From Spirosoma fluviale (GTDB taxonomy: Bacteria > Bacteroidota > Bacteroidia > Cytophagales > Spirosomataceae): DNA of 64,000 nucleotides. The notes beneath the pieces were generated by a model, which saw nothing but the letters and a program-made list of their open reading frames with translations, searched no databases and had not been told where the DNA came from. Position 1 is the stretch's first letter. Each line of letters opens with the position of its first letter. This document shows, one piece after another, positions 28,349 through 37,703 of the stretch. The stretch spans positions 27,028 to 91,027 of the forward strand of contig CAMCXW010000003.1 of the NCBI GenBank assembly GCA_945883625.1. Direction: 5' to 3'. The position numbers and the translations under genes were made by a program.

Positions 28349-28861
28349 TTAATGATGCACCCCGCCTTCGCCATGCACGTGACCATGTGCAAGTTCGTCG
28401 GCAGTGGCCTCTCTTAGTTTAATGATTTTACCTGTAAAAATTAATTCTTTTTCTGCCAAAGGGTGGTTGAAATCCATCATCACGTGATCGTCGCCGATAG
28501 ACACTACTAGACCTTGCATGCGCTCACCTTGATCATCTGTCATGGGAATGTAATTACCTACGACAAGGATGTCGTCGGCTTTTTGTCCCTCAACTTCAAA
28601 GATGGATTTTGGTAATGATATGATGGCATTGGGATCTAGGTTACCGTAGGCATCTTCTGCCGCTATATTGAAATTAAAGGTATCTCCAGCTTTCAGGCCC
28701 ATTAAATTGGCTTCAAAGCTTTCAGGAAGTCCGCTTAATCCGTGGATAAATACCATTGGTTCGTTCTCATCTACAATCTCAACAACGTCTGGTTGGCCAT
28801 TTTCATCTGGGAAAGCAAGTTCATACGAGATAAAAACAACGGTCTTAGGTGCAATTTGCAT
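28349..28861 (-). CDS. SlyD-like FKBP-type peptidyl-prolyl isomerase
   Basis: A 170-residue cytoplasmic isomerase with an FKBP domain split by an IF (insert-in-flap) chaperone domain: the N-terminus (ISYELAFPDENG) and HGLSGLPESFEANLMGLKAGD belong to FKBP, about 70-130 to the insert (AEDAYGN, MDFNHPLAEKEL). The C-terminus is His-rich (HGHVHGEGGVHH), a metal-binding tail as in SlyD. A TACCTTTG -7 element is 23 bases upstream of the ATG. Confidence 0.88.
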   Translation of the reverse strand: MQIAPKTVVFISYELAFPDENGQPDVVEIVDENEPMVFIHGLSGLPESFEANLMGLKAGDTFNFNIAAEDAYGNLDPNAIISLPKSIFEVEGQKADDILVVGNYIPMTDDQGERMQGLVVSIGDDHVMMDFNHPLAEKELIFTGKIIKLREATADELAHGHVHGEGGVHH

Positions 28862-28884
28862 GTAATCATGTTTTGAATGAGGTT

Positions 28885-28892
28885 CAAAGGTA
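28885..28892 (-). promoter_or_regulatory. -7 element of the SlyD-like gene
   Basis: TACCTTTG matches TAnnTTTG on the minus strand. A -33 TTTG is not clear (CTTT occurs at about the right place). Confidence 0.4.
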
Positions 28893-28914
28893 AAGAAAAA
28901 GTCCGAAGGAGTAA

Positions 28915-28930
28915 AGTCGCTAGTCGCTAG
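28915..28930. repeat. Heptamer repeat family B, left arm
   Basis: AGTCGCT occurs twice in tandem plus AG. The inverted copy (29022-29037, 15 of 16 bases) lies about 90 bases away in the same divergent promoter region. Confidence 0.6.
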
Positions 28931-29005
28931 GTAAATTGGGTATTAAGTTAAATAGAATATTTCTTTCACTTCTGACTAAGAGTTAATCTCTACCCTAAAA
29001 ATATT

Positions 29006-29013
29006 TATCTTTG
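29006..29013 (+). promoter_or_regulatory. -7 element of holA
   Basis: TATCTTTG matches TAnnTTTG. The predicted start of transcription (about 29020) would place the following family B repeat in the holA leader. Confidence 0.45.
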
Positions 29014-29020
29014 GAAATTA

Positions 29021-29057
29021 ACTAGCGACTAGTGACTAGTGACTGACAACTTGACTA
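29021..29057. repeat. Heptamer repeat family B in the holA leader
   Basis: Units ACTAGCG, ACTAGTG, ACTAGTG, ACTGACA and a degenerate end run up to the base before the holA ATG. They are the reverse complement of the YAGTNNY unit and pair with 28915-28930. Confidence 0.65.
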
Positions 29058-30098
29058 ATGCAAAAATCCCCTCAAGACGTACTTAACGACATTAAAGCCA
29101 AGAAATTTGCGCCTATCTATGTCATTTATGGGGACGAGCCATTTTTTATTGATCAGGTGGCTGATGGACTAGAAGACGGGATTTTGCAGGAGGATGAAAA
29201 AAGTTTCAATCAATTTGTGCTTTTTGGTAAAGATCAAACCATGGGTTCTGTGATTTCTTATGCACGCCGCTATCCAATGATGGCTGAGCGACAGGTCATT
29301 ATTGTAAAGGAGGCTAGTTTCTTAGAAGTTTTGGCAAAAGGAAAAGAGGTTAAAGGCAATGAAGATTTGAAAGCATGGGAAGATTATTGCGATAGACCTA
29401 CTGACTCAACCGTACTAATTTTTACGATTAAGAATCTAGTTGCAGAGAAAGCAAAGGTGCTCACACTTGCGGATAAACTTGGGGTAATCGTATGTTCCAA
29501 AAAGATTAAAGAAGATAAAGTGGGTGCCTGGCTCAAGGATTACTTGGCTCAAAAAGGGTTAACTATCCAGGCGGCATCACTTGAATTGATGGTTTCGTTT
29601 GTGGGTGCCGACTTGCAACGCATTGCGCACGAGGCTGATAAACTTGTGATTAATTTACCACAAGGTGCAGAGGTAGGTGCAGAAGAGATTGAGCGATTCA
29701 TCGGGATTAGTCGGGAATACAATATTTTTGAATTTCAAAATGCGCTTTCTACACGAAACATCGCCAAAGCACAAAAGATTGCCTTTTATTTTGCCGAGAA
29801 CACGAAGCAGAATCCCGTCCCTCCTATGTTAATCATGTTGTTTAACTATTTCATGAAGGTGCTTCAGGTACATGATTTAGGGTCTATGTCGGACGCAGAA
29901 ATTGCCAAAAACATTGGTGTAAATCCTTATTTTGTCCGAGATTATTTGAATGCCAAACGTAATTATCCCCTAGCTAAGGTTGTTCGCGTATTGGAAGCAA
30001 TTAAAAATGCGGATTTAAAAGTTAAAGGGGTAATCGGTCATGCCGTTTCCGAACGTGAAATAATCTTGGATTTAAGCTTTGAGATTTTACACCTCTAG
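29058..30098 (+). CDS. holA: DNA polymerase III subunit delta
   Basis: A 346-residue clamp-loader subunit that opens the beta sliding clamp. The N-terminal AAA+-like domain starts with PIYVIYGDEPFFIDQVADGLE, then EASFLE and the LVIFTIKN-type strand. The helical middle (AASLELMVSFVGADLQRIAHEADKL) and C-terminal collar domain are typical of delta. The stop overlaps the convergent gene by CTAG. Confidence 0.93.
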   Translation: MQKSPQDVLNDIKAKKFAPIYVIYGDEPFFIDQVADGLEDGILQEDEKSFNQFVLFGKDQTMGSVISYARRYPMMAERQVIIVKEASFLEVLAKGKEVKGNEDLKAWEDYCDRPTDSTVLIFTIKNLVAEKAKVLTLADKLGVIVCSKKIKEDKVGAWLKDYLAQKGLTIQAASLELMVSFVGADLQRIAHEADKLVINLPQGAEVGAEEIERFIGISREYNIFEFQNALSTRNIAKAQKIAFYFAENTKQNPVPPMLIMLFNYFMKVLQVHDLGSMSDAEIAKNIGVNPYFVRDYLNAKRNYPLAKVVRVLEAIKNADLKVKGVIGHAVSEREIILDLSFEILHL

Positions 30099-30832
30099 TC
30101 GATCGGAGAATAATCATTGACTTTAATATAGCCTATTTGACCATCTTGTAGGCAAGTCACCCAAACGTCTTTCGTATTCCAGTAGTTTATTCGATTCCCC
30201 TTCTGAAGTATTTGTTTTACGGGAGCTGCTGCCGAAGCAAATTCGCGTAAATAAGCTTTTTCACTTGTGATAATTCCATAGCGTAAAAATCCAGGAAAAT
30301 TTGCAAAAAGCAGTATCAGTAAAAAATAGGCCATTAAATACATAATTTGGATCTTTCTGAGGCGTCTGCGGCGGCGAAATTTAAGAAGGAGAATCAGTAC
30401 TCCGTAAAGACCCAAGGCGAGTAATATGCCGGTGACGTAGGGAAACAAAGCAAAATAAATCCATTCAATTTGATCTATAAGTGTGACTTCATACCCAGTT
30501 AGGTTACGCTTTACCCCTATTTCTTCCAAACGTTTAGCGATTGCAAGCGAATTTTGTCTCGCGTGAATACTTGATAAAAAGTACAATTCACTTAACCAAT
30601 CATTTTTTGCTTTGGAGATGAATGCCAATTTTAGTTTGATATTTTCAGACTCTGCAAGTGCATTAGGAAGATTTAAACGGTATATTTTTTCTGCTTCCAA
30701 TAGTCGATTCGCCTGAAACAGGGAATCTGCCATTTTTATTTGCTTTCTATCTATTTGGCTGTAAGCGCTTTGACAGAAGGCCAACAAAAAAATAGCAAAA
30801 AATATAATTTTATTTAGAAGGCTCGCTTGCAT
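30095..30832 (-). CDS. Membrane protein with SH3-like C-terminus
   Basis: A 245-residue protein of unknown function. A signal peptide (MQASLLNKIIFFAIF...CQSAYSQ) precedes a TPR-like helical periplasmic part (about 25-105), then two membrane helices (about 125-150 and 165-185) with a basic loop FRRRRRLRK between them, and a C-terminal SH3-like domain (about 195-245; KQILQKGNRINYWNTKDVWV). ATG 30832 is chosen because the signal peptide begins there. The arrangement resembles BatE-like TPR/SH3 proteins but no neighbouring aerotolerance genes are present. Confidence 0.65.
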   Translation of the reverse strand: MQASLLNKIIFFAIFLLAFCQSAYSQIDRKQIKMADSLFQANRLLEAEKIYRLNLPNALAESENIKLKLAFISKAKNDWLSELYFLSSIHARQNSLAIAKRLEEIGVKRNLTGYEVTLIDQIEWIYFALFPYVTGILLALGLYGVLILLLKFRRRRRLRKIQIMYLMAYFLLILLFANFPGFLRYGIITSEKAYLREFASAAAPVKQILQKGNRINYWNTKDVWVTCLQDGQIGYIKVNDYSPID

Positions 30833-30967
30833 AATTCGAAAAACCGTCTTAGTTTTGCACCGCAATAAGGCAATAAAATGCCTTAAATGCAAATGAGAGT
30901 CGGTCAGTGATCGAATCTCCTTTCGGTTCCAGAGTGAACCATTTTATATAACAAGTGCAAGCTTGAT

Positions 30968-31040
30968 GATTCCGTAGCTCAGTTGGTAGAGCAATACACT
31001 TTTAATGTATGGGTCCTGGGTTCGAATCCCAGCGGGATCA
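30968..31040 (+). tRNA. tRNA-Lys (TTT)
   Basis: A complete 73-base cloverleaf: acceptor GATTCCG / CGGGATC, D arm GCTC-AGTTGGTA-GAGC, anticodon arm ATACA-CTTTTAA-TGTAT with TTT, T arm CTGGG-TTCGAAT-CCCAG, discriminator A. CCA is not encoded. A near-copy of its 3' end occurs 8.3 kb downstream. Confidence 0.95.
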
Positions 31041-31043
31041 CTT
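31027..31043 (+). other. attL-like site in the tRNA-Lys 3' end
   Basis: TCCCAGCGGGATCACTT spans the T arm and the tRNA end. It matches 39367-39383 at 16 of 17 positions, in the same orientation, as expected for an element integrated into a tRNA gene. Confidence 0.5.
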
Positions 31044-31054
31044 TATTTTTAATC

Positions 31055-31092
31055 AAATGTCTGTAAACCAATAGTTTACAGACATTTTTTTT
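31055..31092 (+). terminator. Strong terminator after tRNA-Lys
   Basis: A perfect 14-bp stem (31055-31068 and 31074-31087) with CAATA loop is followed by a T-tract. It lies just inside the left border of the putative island. Confidence 0.85.
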
Positions 31093-31142
31093 GAATTTGT
31101 AGGTCAAAGTTCAAACTAATAATTAATTCTTTCGAAACTACC

Positions 31143-32432
31143 TCATTTCAACCACTCCCAGCGTTTGGCCCAATCATTTAATACGTCATCACGCCATCTA
31201 TGGACAGTTTTACCCCCTTGTATCTTTCCTTCATATAAATTTAATTCCGGCTTATCTGTATACCAGTAATCGCCTAAACGAAAATCCATAGGGTTCTTTT
31301 TTCCTGGCCACGTATTCGTGACAACGAGTTGGCCTGGTGATAATGCTATGCCAACGATCATACTACTAAAGCGATACGAAATGGTTTCTGCCTGCTTCGG
31401 TACATATTTTAAGCCATAATTTCCTTGACCTAAATAATACCCGGGCCATTTTTGGACATGATCTTTATAGCTGGTCTCCATCCAAAAACATGCTGAATCT
31501 TTCGATATAGAAATTTCAGGCCCTTTAAAATGAAATTCAACTAATGTGCAAAAGGCTACTGTATCTTTGAGCGTTGTGCTTCGATCAAAAATAACTCGTG
31601 GACTTTGAGAAATGGTGGTGAATTGGCCACCCCAACTAGCTTTCGTAGGATTTTCGGGATTACCGTCCATCATGTAGAGAAGTGATGGGGTATCTCCCAT
31701 TTTTATTTCTCCCTGGTAATAGTTTTTAAAATCTTTACCCAATTCACCAGCTCCCCGAATGTGTTTTTCATAATAATTGGAAGGATTAATCTCATCTAAA
31801 AGATCTGATTTTGAAAAGAAACCATAATAGCTGGAATTAACTTCGATCAAATGAAGCTTCGGAAAATTAGATGCTATATAGGAATAGCTGTTGGCCCCCC
31901 ACTTTTTGTTAGGTCCCCCAATCCAATAAACTCTAAGCTTACTTTGAATTTCTGGTGCATCATGCAAGGCCTGTGCCACATCATCTAAACCTCCCCAAAC
32001 CAACACCCATACGGGTTGGGCACTTTTCTTTTTAGCAGACTTTATAATCCAATTCGAACCCTCAGTCGGACTTAAATAACCTTTGTAAGGTGCGCTTCCA
32101 TGTCGTCCTTGTTTGGTAATCGAGCGTAAAAATTCAGGTGAAGGGTAGCCTTTTGTATGTTTTTTAAGTTTTGGTAAGTCTTTTTCATACAAATCAATCA
32201 TTCTCAAAATCTCAGCGATACTCCCCTTTCCGTAGGAAGGCGATGATATCAATCCTTCTAGTTGGAAGCGATCCGCATACATCAATAAATGCGCCATGGA
32301 TTGGTTATCGTCGGGGTCTGTTCCTCCAATATCCGTACTGATTAGAATTCTAGGCTTTTGAGGAACAAGTTTTTGAGCTACTATTCCTGTTGCTGTCAAA
32401 TAAATACTTAAAAACACTAATAACCCCTTCAT
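31143..32432 (-). CDS. DUF1593 (Sde182-type) nucleoside-hydrolase-like secreted protein
   Basis: A 429-residue secreted protein with signal peptide (1-19). The N-terminal domain has ILISTDIGGTDPDDNQSMAH, the aspartate-rich motif of the nucleoside hydrolase fold, and then VWVLVWGGLDDVAQALHDAP. It continues with the C-terminal beta domain of the family. The substrate is not known; Sde182 binds cellulose-like glycans. The gene ends the minus-strand run that starts at nanA. Confidence 0.85.
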   Translation of the reverse strand: MKGLLVFLSIYLTATGIVAQKLVPQKPRILISTDIGGTDPDDNQSMAHLLMYADRFQLEGLISSPSYGKGSIAEILRMIDLYEKDLPKLKKHTKGYPSPEFLRSITKQGRHGSAPYKGYLSPTEGSNWIIKSAKKKSAQPVWVLVWGGLDDVAQALHDAPEIQSKLRVYWIGGPNKKWGANSYSYIASNFPKLHLIEVNSSYYGFFSKSDLLDEINPSNYYEKHIRGAGELGKDFKNYYQGEIKMGDTPSLLYMMDGNPENPTKASWGGQFTTISQSPRVIFDRSTTLKDTVAFCTLVEFHFKGPEISISKDSACFWMETSYKDHVQKWPGYYLGQGNYGLKYVPKQAETISYRFSSMIVGIALSPGQLVVTNTWPGKKNPMDFRLGDYWYTDKPELNLYEGKIQGGKTVHRWRDDVLNDWAKRWEWLK

Positions 32433-32474
32433 CTATTCAAATTTATCTAAGCCAGTAAGCTTTATTTTAGCTTT

Positions 32475-33656
32475 TTATTGCACTAATTTCATCACTTCCA
32501 CATCCCCTTTTACTGCATTAGCAGGCAATGGATATGCTTCGTTAAATACACTCAATTCAGCTGGGCTTAGGACTTTGGAAGGACCTTCATCTATATTTCC
32601 ACCTGCATTCATGACGTTTGATAAATCTAAGGATAAGTATTTAGCCATGAAGGGATACATGCCCATGCGCTTATTTGGCCCATAATCATGTACATCTTTG
32701 GCTAGGTGCACATTCTCCACCAAGTTTTCTTTTTGGTATAATGCATAAATCTTTTGCATGAATGGAAATTCAACCTTAGGTGTATTTTGGGTCCAATCGG
32801 CCCCATCTGAAATCATCAACATAGGTTTAGGTGCCGTTAATGCAGCTATTTCTACGTTATTTGTCTGATAATTGCCTTTCTTATGAATAGGCATACCGCT
32901 CTCACAATTACATCCGCCAAAGAAATGAGATGAAATCATGACCGTGGGCACAGATACTTTAATGCGAGAATCTAGAGCCGTTAATAAAAACGTTTGCGTT
33001 CCCCCACCTGATTCACCGGTAATGCCAATCCGATTTTTGTCGATCGAAGGTAAATCCAATAAGAAATCCAATGCCCTAACACTATTGATCGTTTGTAATT
33101 TTAACGAAGATGCAATGCCATGTGAACATTGCTTGCTATCGTCATACCCAACCATATCCCAGGCAAATACAACGGCTCCCATGCGGGCTAAGGTAGCGCA
33201 ACGGATTTGCGTTTGATCTCTGGTACGTCCTTTTAATTGATTATCATGACCATGAGGACATAAAATACCCGCATAAGTAGCGTATTTTTTAGTAGGTCTA
33301 TATAAACTTCCTGTGACATAAAATCCTGGCAAGCTCTCAAAATAGACACTTTCAATCGTATAGCCGTCAAACTCTTTTTTACTATGGATGACGGCTTTTG
33401 AATTTAATTTAGCTGGAAATTTTTGTAGGCCCATCCCCTCTTTAATTTGTTGGACGATCAATTTCGACCTGCTTTCCCAAGCTTTTTTTGACACAGGCAC
33501 GTGTGCATTTAAAAATTCTGCTCCCTGAACCTCCGTGAAATATTTTCCTCGGCATAAATCAGTCGATACTGCATTTTGATTCGTTTGTCCTTTCATAATC
33601 TGTGTGCTTCCTAGGCATATCACTAAAGAAATACTGACAAGAAATTTATTTTTCAT
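32475..33656 (-). CDS. Secreted alpha/beta-hydrolase (acetyl-xylan-esterase-like)
   Basis: A 393-residue protein with signal peptide (1-23). The nucleophile is Ser216 in GITGESGGGTQT; the oxyanion part is GILCPHGHDNQ; an Asp (near DGADWTQN) and a His (about 322, DVHDYGPNKR) complete the triad. It is related to the dienelactone-hydrolase/prolyl-oligopeptidase type esterases found in polysaccharide-use clusters. With a lyase and sialidase-like protein nearby, removal of O-acetyl groups from sugars is a reasonable inference. Confidence 0.8.
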   Translation of the reverse strand: MKNKFLVSISLVICLGSTQIMKGQTNQNAVSTDLCRGKYFTEVQGAEFLNAHVPVSKKAWESRSKLIVQQIKEGMGLQKFPAKLNSKAVIHSKKEFDGYTIESVYFESLPGFYVTGSLYRPTKKYATYAGILCPHGHDNQLKGRTRDQTQIRCATLARMGAVVFAWDMVGYDDSKQCSHGIASSLKLQTINSVRALDFLLDLPSIDKNRIGITGESGGGTQTFLLTALDSRIKVSVPTVMISSHFFGGCNCESGMPIHKKGNYQTNNVEIAALTAPKPMLMISDGADWTQNTPKVEFPFMQKIYALYQKENLVENVHLAKDVHDYGPNKRMGMYPFMAKYLSLDLSNVMNAGGNIDEGPSKVLSPAELSVFNEAYPLPANAVKGDVEVMKLVQ

Positions 33657-33766
33657 AGCTGTAGGTTTTTATTCTCCTTTAATAAATTAATATTTTTCCC
33701 GTTCTGCCCTCTTTTGAACACGCGAAAAGAAATGCAAGTGGTACACATGCTAATCGTAAGAACTAA

Positions 33767-34060
33767 TTATCTAAAAAGGGCTTTATCCGCATAAAAAGTG
33801 CCAAAAGGTATGAGTGAAGCTACAAAAGCACCAACTATTTTCAGTAGGTTCCATCGATGTAAAAATGAAACTTGAAGCAGTAAAACGACGTAAATAACAA
33901 AAAGAATTCCATGCGCTAAACCAACGATGTAATTGGGCTGCGGCATAGCATATTTGTATTTCAAGATCATCGTAAAACCTAAAAGTAAATACGAACAACC
34001 TTCCAAAAATGCGACAATTCGCAGTCTTCCTATTGCCGTTTTTAGTAATTTATTTACCAT
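33767..34060 (-). CDS. DUF3817 small membrane protein
   Basis: A 97-residue integral membrane protein with three hydrophobic helices (about 13-33, 45-65, 70-88). The N-terminus RLRIVAFLEGCSYLLLG and the middle GLAHGILFVIYV are characteristic of DUF3817. Function is unknown. It stands between the esterase and the MFS gene with gaps over 100 bases, so it may have its own promoter. Confidence 0.8.
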   Translation of the reverse strand: MVNKLLKTAIGRLRIVAFLEGCSYLLLGFTMILKYKYAMPQPNYIVGLAHGILFVIYVVLLLQVSFLHRWNLLKIVGAFVASLIPFGTFYADKALFR

Positions 34061-34316
34061 GCTTTTATTTTTAAAGGACTTTATGAATAAACCAAATTAA
34101 CATATTTTGGTAAAACACCGCTCGACAAAAGTACAAATACTAAGTATGTGGAGAAAAGTCTTCCCAACAAATGTCTATGCATTTTAATTTAGAACCACTT
34201 CTTGGGATTAAATTTGCCTACCCAATTTTCAATTAATTTATTTCGAAAAAACTCCCACCCTTGGCAAGCCTTTGAAACAATTAAATTAGGTATTCCAAAT
34301 GATTATAATTTGGAAT

Positions 34317-35612
34317 TTACCCCACTAATTTTGCCGTTTTGTTTCTAAAATAAATAAGGGCCAAAGGCACAAGACAAAGTAGCATTACAAAGGAAGCAAA
34401 GATGAAAATATAATCCATAGAAATCTGTGCATCTCGGAGCATTCCTCCCGCATAAATGCCGATTCCTCCCACCAAACAAGCAAATAAATTTAAAATTCCA
34501 TAGGCTGTAGCCCGGTATTTTTCATCAATAATCGTACACAAAATTGGCATCAGGTTCGCATCCGAAAATACCTTGGTAAAGGCATACATCATAAATCCTA
34601 AAATCGCTATTTCAATGTATTGGGTATTCACGGCTAATAGAACACCAGGAATTGCAATCAATAGGCCTATCGCAGGTATCAGCATTCGTGCGCGTTTATT
34701 GCTTTGGTTCCAGCGATCAGCTACTAAGCCACCTACGACAACCCCAATCATCGAAAATGGATATAAATACCCCGTCGCATATAAGCCTGCCATTCCCTGA
34801 GAAACATGAAAATGCACTTGATAATATGTGGGTAGCCAGCCCATAATCAGCCAGCCTACAATTCCCAATAAACACCAAAATACAAGTAACAGCATAAAAT
34901 TGATATTAGTCATTAAGGTGCTCATCACCTGGAAAAAATCGATCTTTTTTTCTTCATTGCGATGGCTGGAGGATACTTCCTTGCTAACAGGTTTGTCTTT
35001 GAGGAAAAATGCCAATATCAATGCATATCCTATACCGATTATACCAAATAAATAAAAAGCATAATTCCAAGTATGCATTTCGGCCAACCACCCTCCCACA
35101 AAGCCTAAACTTTGCCCCGCGATAATGCCCGTCATATGGATTCCTACGGCTAATGATCTCGTTTTATTGCCATGATAATCCGTAATTAGTGCCAAGGCTG
35201 CCGGCAAATAACAGGCCTCACTGATACCCATAACAGCTCTAGACCATACTAGCATATTAAAATCCGTTACATAAGAAGTCAACCAAGTGACCACTGACCA
35301 AATGCATAAACTAAAAATAATTACCCGACTTCTTTGAAACCGATCAGCTAAAAAACCTCCGATGGGGCTACAAATCCCGTAGGAAAATAAAAATACGGTG
35401 GTCAATAATCCGAATTGTGCATTACTCATCGGAATTTTTTCAACAATCGAACTTCTCATCGTGCTCAACATCGTGCGATCGAGGTAATTCAGAAGCCCAA
35501 CCATGCATAATGAATAAACAATAAGCCATTCCTTTGACCATAAGCTAGTCTTTAGAGGTTGCTCAACCTCATGCACCGAGACTACTTGATCAGGCTTATG
35601 GTTTATGGACAT
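34317..35612 (-). CDS. MFS transporter (ACS-type anion:cation symporter)
   Basis: A 431-residue permease with 12 predicted membrane helices. The segments LLNYLDRTMLSTMRSSI, GGFLADRFQRSRVI and the second-half GGLVADRWNQSNKRARM are standard MFS loops. The family imports organic anions such as hexuronates or sialic acid. With N-acetylneuraminate lyase and a sialidase-like protein in the same operon it is probably the sialic acid or related sugar-acid importer; the substrate is inferred. Confidence 0.85.
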   Translation of the reverse strand: MSINHKPDQVVSVHEVEQPLKTSLWSKEWLIVYSLCMVGLLNYLDRTMLSTMRSSIVEKIPMSNAQFGLLTTVFLFSYGICSPIGGFLADRFQRSRVIIFSLCIWSVVTWLTSYVTDFNMLVWSRAVMGISEACYLPAALALITDYHGNKTRSLAVGIHMTGIIAGQSLGFVGGWLAEMHTWNYAFYLFGIIGIGYALILAFFLKDKPVSKEVSSSHRNEEKKIDFFQVMSTLMTNINFMLLLVFWCLLGIVGWLIMGWLPTYYQVHFHVSQGMAGLYATGYLYPFSMIGVVVGGLVADRWNQSNKRARMLIPAIGLLIAIPGVLLAVNTQYIEIAILGFMMYAFTKVFSDANLMPILCTIIDEKYRATAYGILNLFACLVGGIGIYAGGMLRDAQISMDYIFIFASFVMLLCLVPLALIYFRNKTAKLVG

Positions 35613-35652
35613 ATTTGCTCGTTTTTCAATGAGAAACTATTTTGAGAATTAA

Positions 35653-36735
35653 TCAATTTAGTTGATGTATGGCTTTTTTGAGATATGATTTTGATATTTT
35701 GGCTAAATAAATCGATGTTTTTCCCTCATGGGAAGAATAATAGGTAACCCATAAATAGTTGCCATACGTGACCATTCCTGCATAACTCGTGTCGCCACCT
35801 GAAGGCAATCGGATGATTTCTTTAAAATCCTCTGAGCCCTTTTTGACAAAAATACCAGTCGACATAGTTGTACCCTCATGGATTCTTGTTGCAGCTATGA
35901 TATTCGCTTGATTTTTGTCAAATATAAAATTCGGGCCACCAAGGCGCATGGGCATTTTTTGAAAGGCCCAATCTTCAAAAGGAAATGTACTCTTTGCCAT
36001 GACACCCATTTTATCTTCTAATTCCCTGCGGATCATGACATACATGGAATTTTGTTGGTCGATACGAATAGTTGCCTCATTAGGGAACCCTGACACCTCT
36101 AGTTTAGACACCTTGCTGAATTTTTTTCCGTCTCGTGTTTTGACGAGAAAAAGTGATGTAGGTCCCTTTCTCTCATCGGGTCCGACCTGATAATCGATTC
36201 CATATCCGATGCCTTTGTGCCAGGTGACTCTCCAGATCCAATCACCCCAAGAAACGATGGAGGGGTCGATTTCTACAGGTTCTGGTTCTGAAAATGTCGA
36301 GACAGATGCATTGGAAAAAGATACATGTGGGATTCTACCTTTTAAAATTTTATCGACATACATACTCCCACCTATGATAACCATGATTCGACCCTCAGGC
36401 GTTATCGATAATTTTGCATCACGTAAATCAAAGCCCTTTTTTTCCAATAAGGCCACTTCATTCCAGATTTTACCCTCTTTCGATTTTAGGATGCGAATTT
36501 TTCCATCGCTTCCACCAACGTGGCCTGATCCTTCACGGAAAACACAATAAAAATGACCTTTAAAGCGAATCAGATCAGTAAATGCGTTATGTTCTCCCTT
36601 GTCCCAAATTTTGGTAACTTGTACATTTTCCGAGGCTTGTCCTTGAAGGTAAAAGGCACAGCAAATAAAAATGAAAATAAGTGGACGTAGTTTCATAACA
36701 AATTGAATTTTAAATATAGGATTTAATAGGTTCAT
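35653..36735 (-). CDS. Sialidase-like BNR/Asp-box protein
   Basis: A 360-residue secreted beta-propeller protein. Degenerate Asp-boxes (LKSKEGKIWNEV, VKTRDGKKFSKV) and conserved FREGSGHVGG recall exo-alpha-sialidases, but a complete arginine triad cannot be confirmed by eye. The ATG at 36735 overlaps the stop of the preceding gene (ATGA); an ATG at 36696 sits directly before the signal peptide MKLRPLIFIFICC and may be the real start. Context with nanA supports a role in releasing or recognising sialic-acid-like sugars. Confidence 0.7.
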   Translation of the reverse strand: MNLLNPIFKIQFVMKLRPLIFIFICCAFYLQGQASENVQVTKIWDKGEHNAFTDLIRFKGHFYCVFREGSGHVGGSDGKIRILKSKEGKIWNEVALLEKKGFDLRDAKLSITPEGRIMVIIGGSMYVDKILKGRIPHVSFSNASVSTFSEPEPVEIDPSIVSWGDWIWRVTWHKGIGYGIDYQVGPDERKGPTSLFLVKTRDGKKFSKVSKLEVSGFPNEATIRIDQQNSMYVMIRRELEDKMGVMAKSTFPFEDWAFQKMPMRLGGPNFIFDKNQANIIAATRIHEGTTMSTGIFVKKGSEDFKEIIRLPSGGDTSYAGMVTYGNYLWVTYYSSHEGKTSIYLAKISKSYLKKAIHQLN

Positions 36736-37703
36736 TTAATTTTTTTGGCATTCATTCGTAACCAGGCATAGGCTGCTGCGGCTTTAATATCTAAATAATC
36801 GGCCTCAGTAGGGTCTTGAGAGGTCGTTGAATCCAATTTGATAGGCCTACTGGATAATTGAATACGTTCAATGATCATCTGGTCTTCTACGGAGTTGGAT
36901 GTCGCTAGGGCCTTGCATAATTCTATTTTTTCTGATTTTTTGGATGAATACTCAAAGCGAAGAAGACATTTCCTGATTTCTTGAAATAGGTCATCCGCAT
37001 GGTGCTTGAATTGTTTGTAATGAACATAAGCGCCACCTATTAGGTAGGCATAGGCTTCCGAATTGGGATCTTCTTTCAACGCGGAGTTTGCTAGGGATTT
37101 CCAAGTAGCTATATTCATTTTGGGCGATAAAAATCCGAAGCTATAGGCGGCTAAAGTTCGGTTTTTTGGATTTTTATTGCTTATTTCTTTGAGAAGGGCT
37201 GTGTAGTCGGGAAGTTCGCGTGGATGATTTCCTAGCGAATAACCCCACCGGGTAAATGAATAAATCATGCCGTCGGAATTAAGGTCCTGACCAACCACCT
37301 TCTGATTCAAATTTTTGAAGGAAACGCCAAGTTTGGCTAATGATTCAGCTGCATGAATTCGATCGGTCTCAGAGCTAGTTAAATAGGTATTTTTGATTTT
37401 AGTTAACCAAAAGTTGCGCTGAGCGCTTTCTTTGGAGGCGAGGAATTGGGCGCGCCAATATCCAATTCGTTTCTCAGGTGTTTTTTCAAAGGGTTTAAGT
37501 TGGGTCAGCGCTAACTTCTCGGCCTCTTTTTTAAAACCTAATTTTGCTAGAAATTCAATGGCATGGACAGATACCCAAAAGTTTTTGCACTGGGCCACTT
37601 GGATTAAGGCTTGGATTTGATTTGATTTGGTAGGCAATTCAGCGGGTTGACCTACATGCCCAAGCCACATACTAATGGTAAGAAATAAGGTCAATAGGCT
37701 CAT
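36732..37703 (-). CDS. Secreted HEAT-like repeat protein
   Basis: A 323-residue protein with a signal peptide (about 1-18) and repeated helical hairpins (WVSVHAIEFLAKLGFKKEA, IHAAESLAKLGVSFKN, RTLAAYSFGFLS) of HEAT/ARM type. No catalytic motif is seen; the role is unknown. It overlaps nanA (ATGA at 37700-37703) and is coupled to the sialidase-like gene, so it belongs to the sugar-acid operon. Confidence 0.65.
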   Translation of the reverse strand: MSLLTLFLTISMWLGHVGQPAELPTKSNQIQALIQVAQCKNFWVSVHAIEFLAKLGFKKEAEKLALTQLKPFEKTPEKRIGYWRAQFLASKESAQRNFWLTKIKNTYLTSSETDRIHAAESLAKLGVSFKNLNQKVVGQDLNSDGMIYSFTRWGYSLGNHPRELPDYTALLKEISNKNPKNRTLAAYSFGFLSPKMNIATWKSLANSALKEDPNSEAYAYLIGGAYVHYKQFKHHADDLFQEIRKCLLRFEYSSKKSEKIELCKALATSNSVEDQMIIERIQLSSRPIKLDSTTSQDPTEADYLDIKAAAAYAWLRMNAKKIK

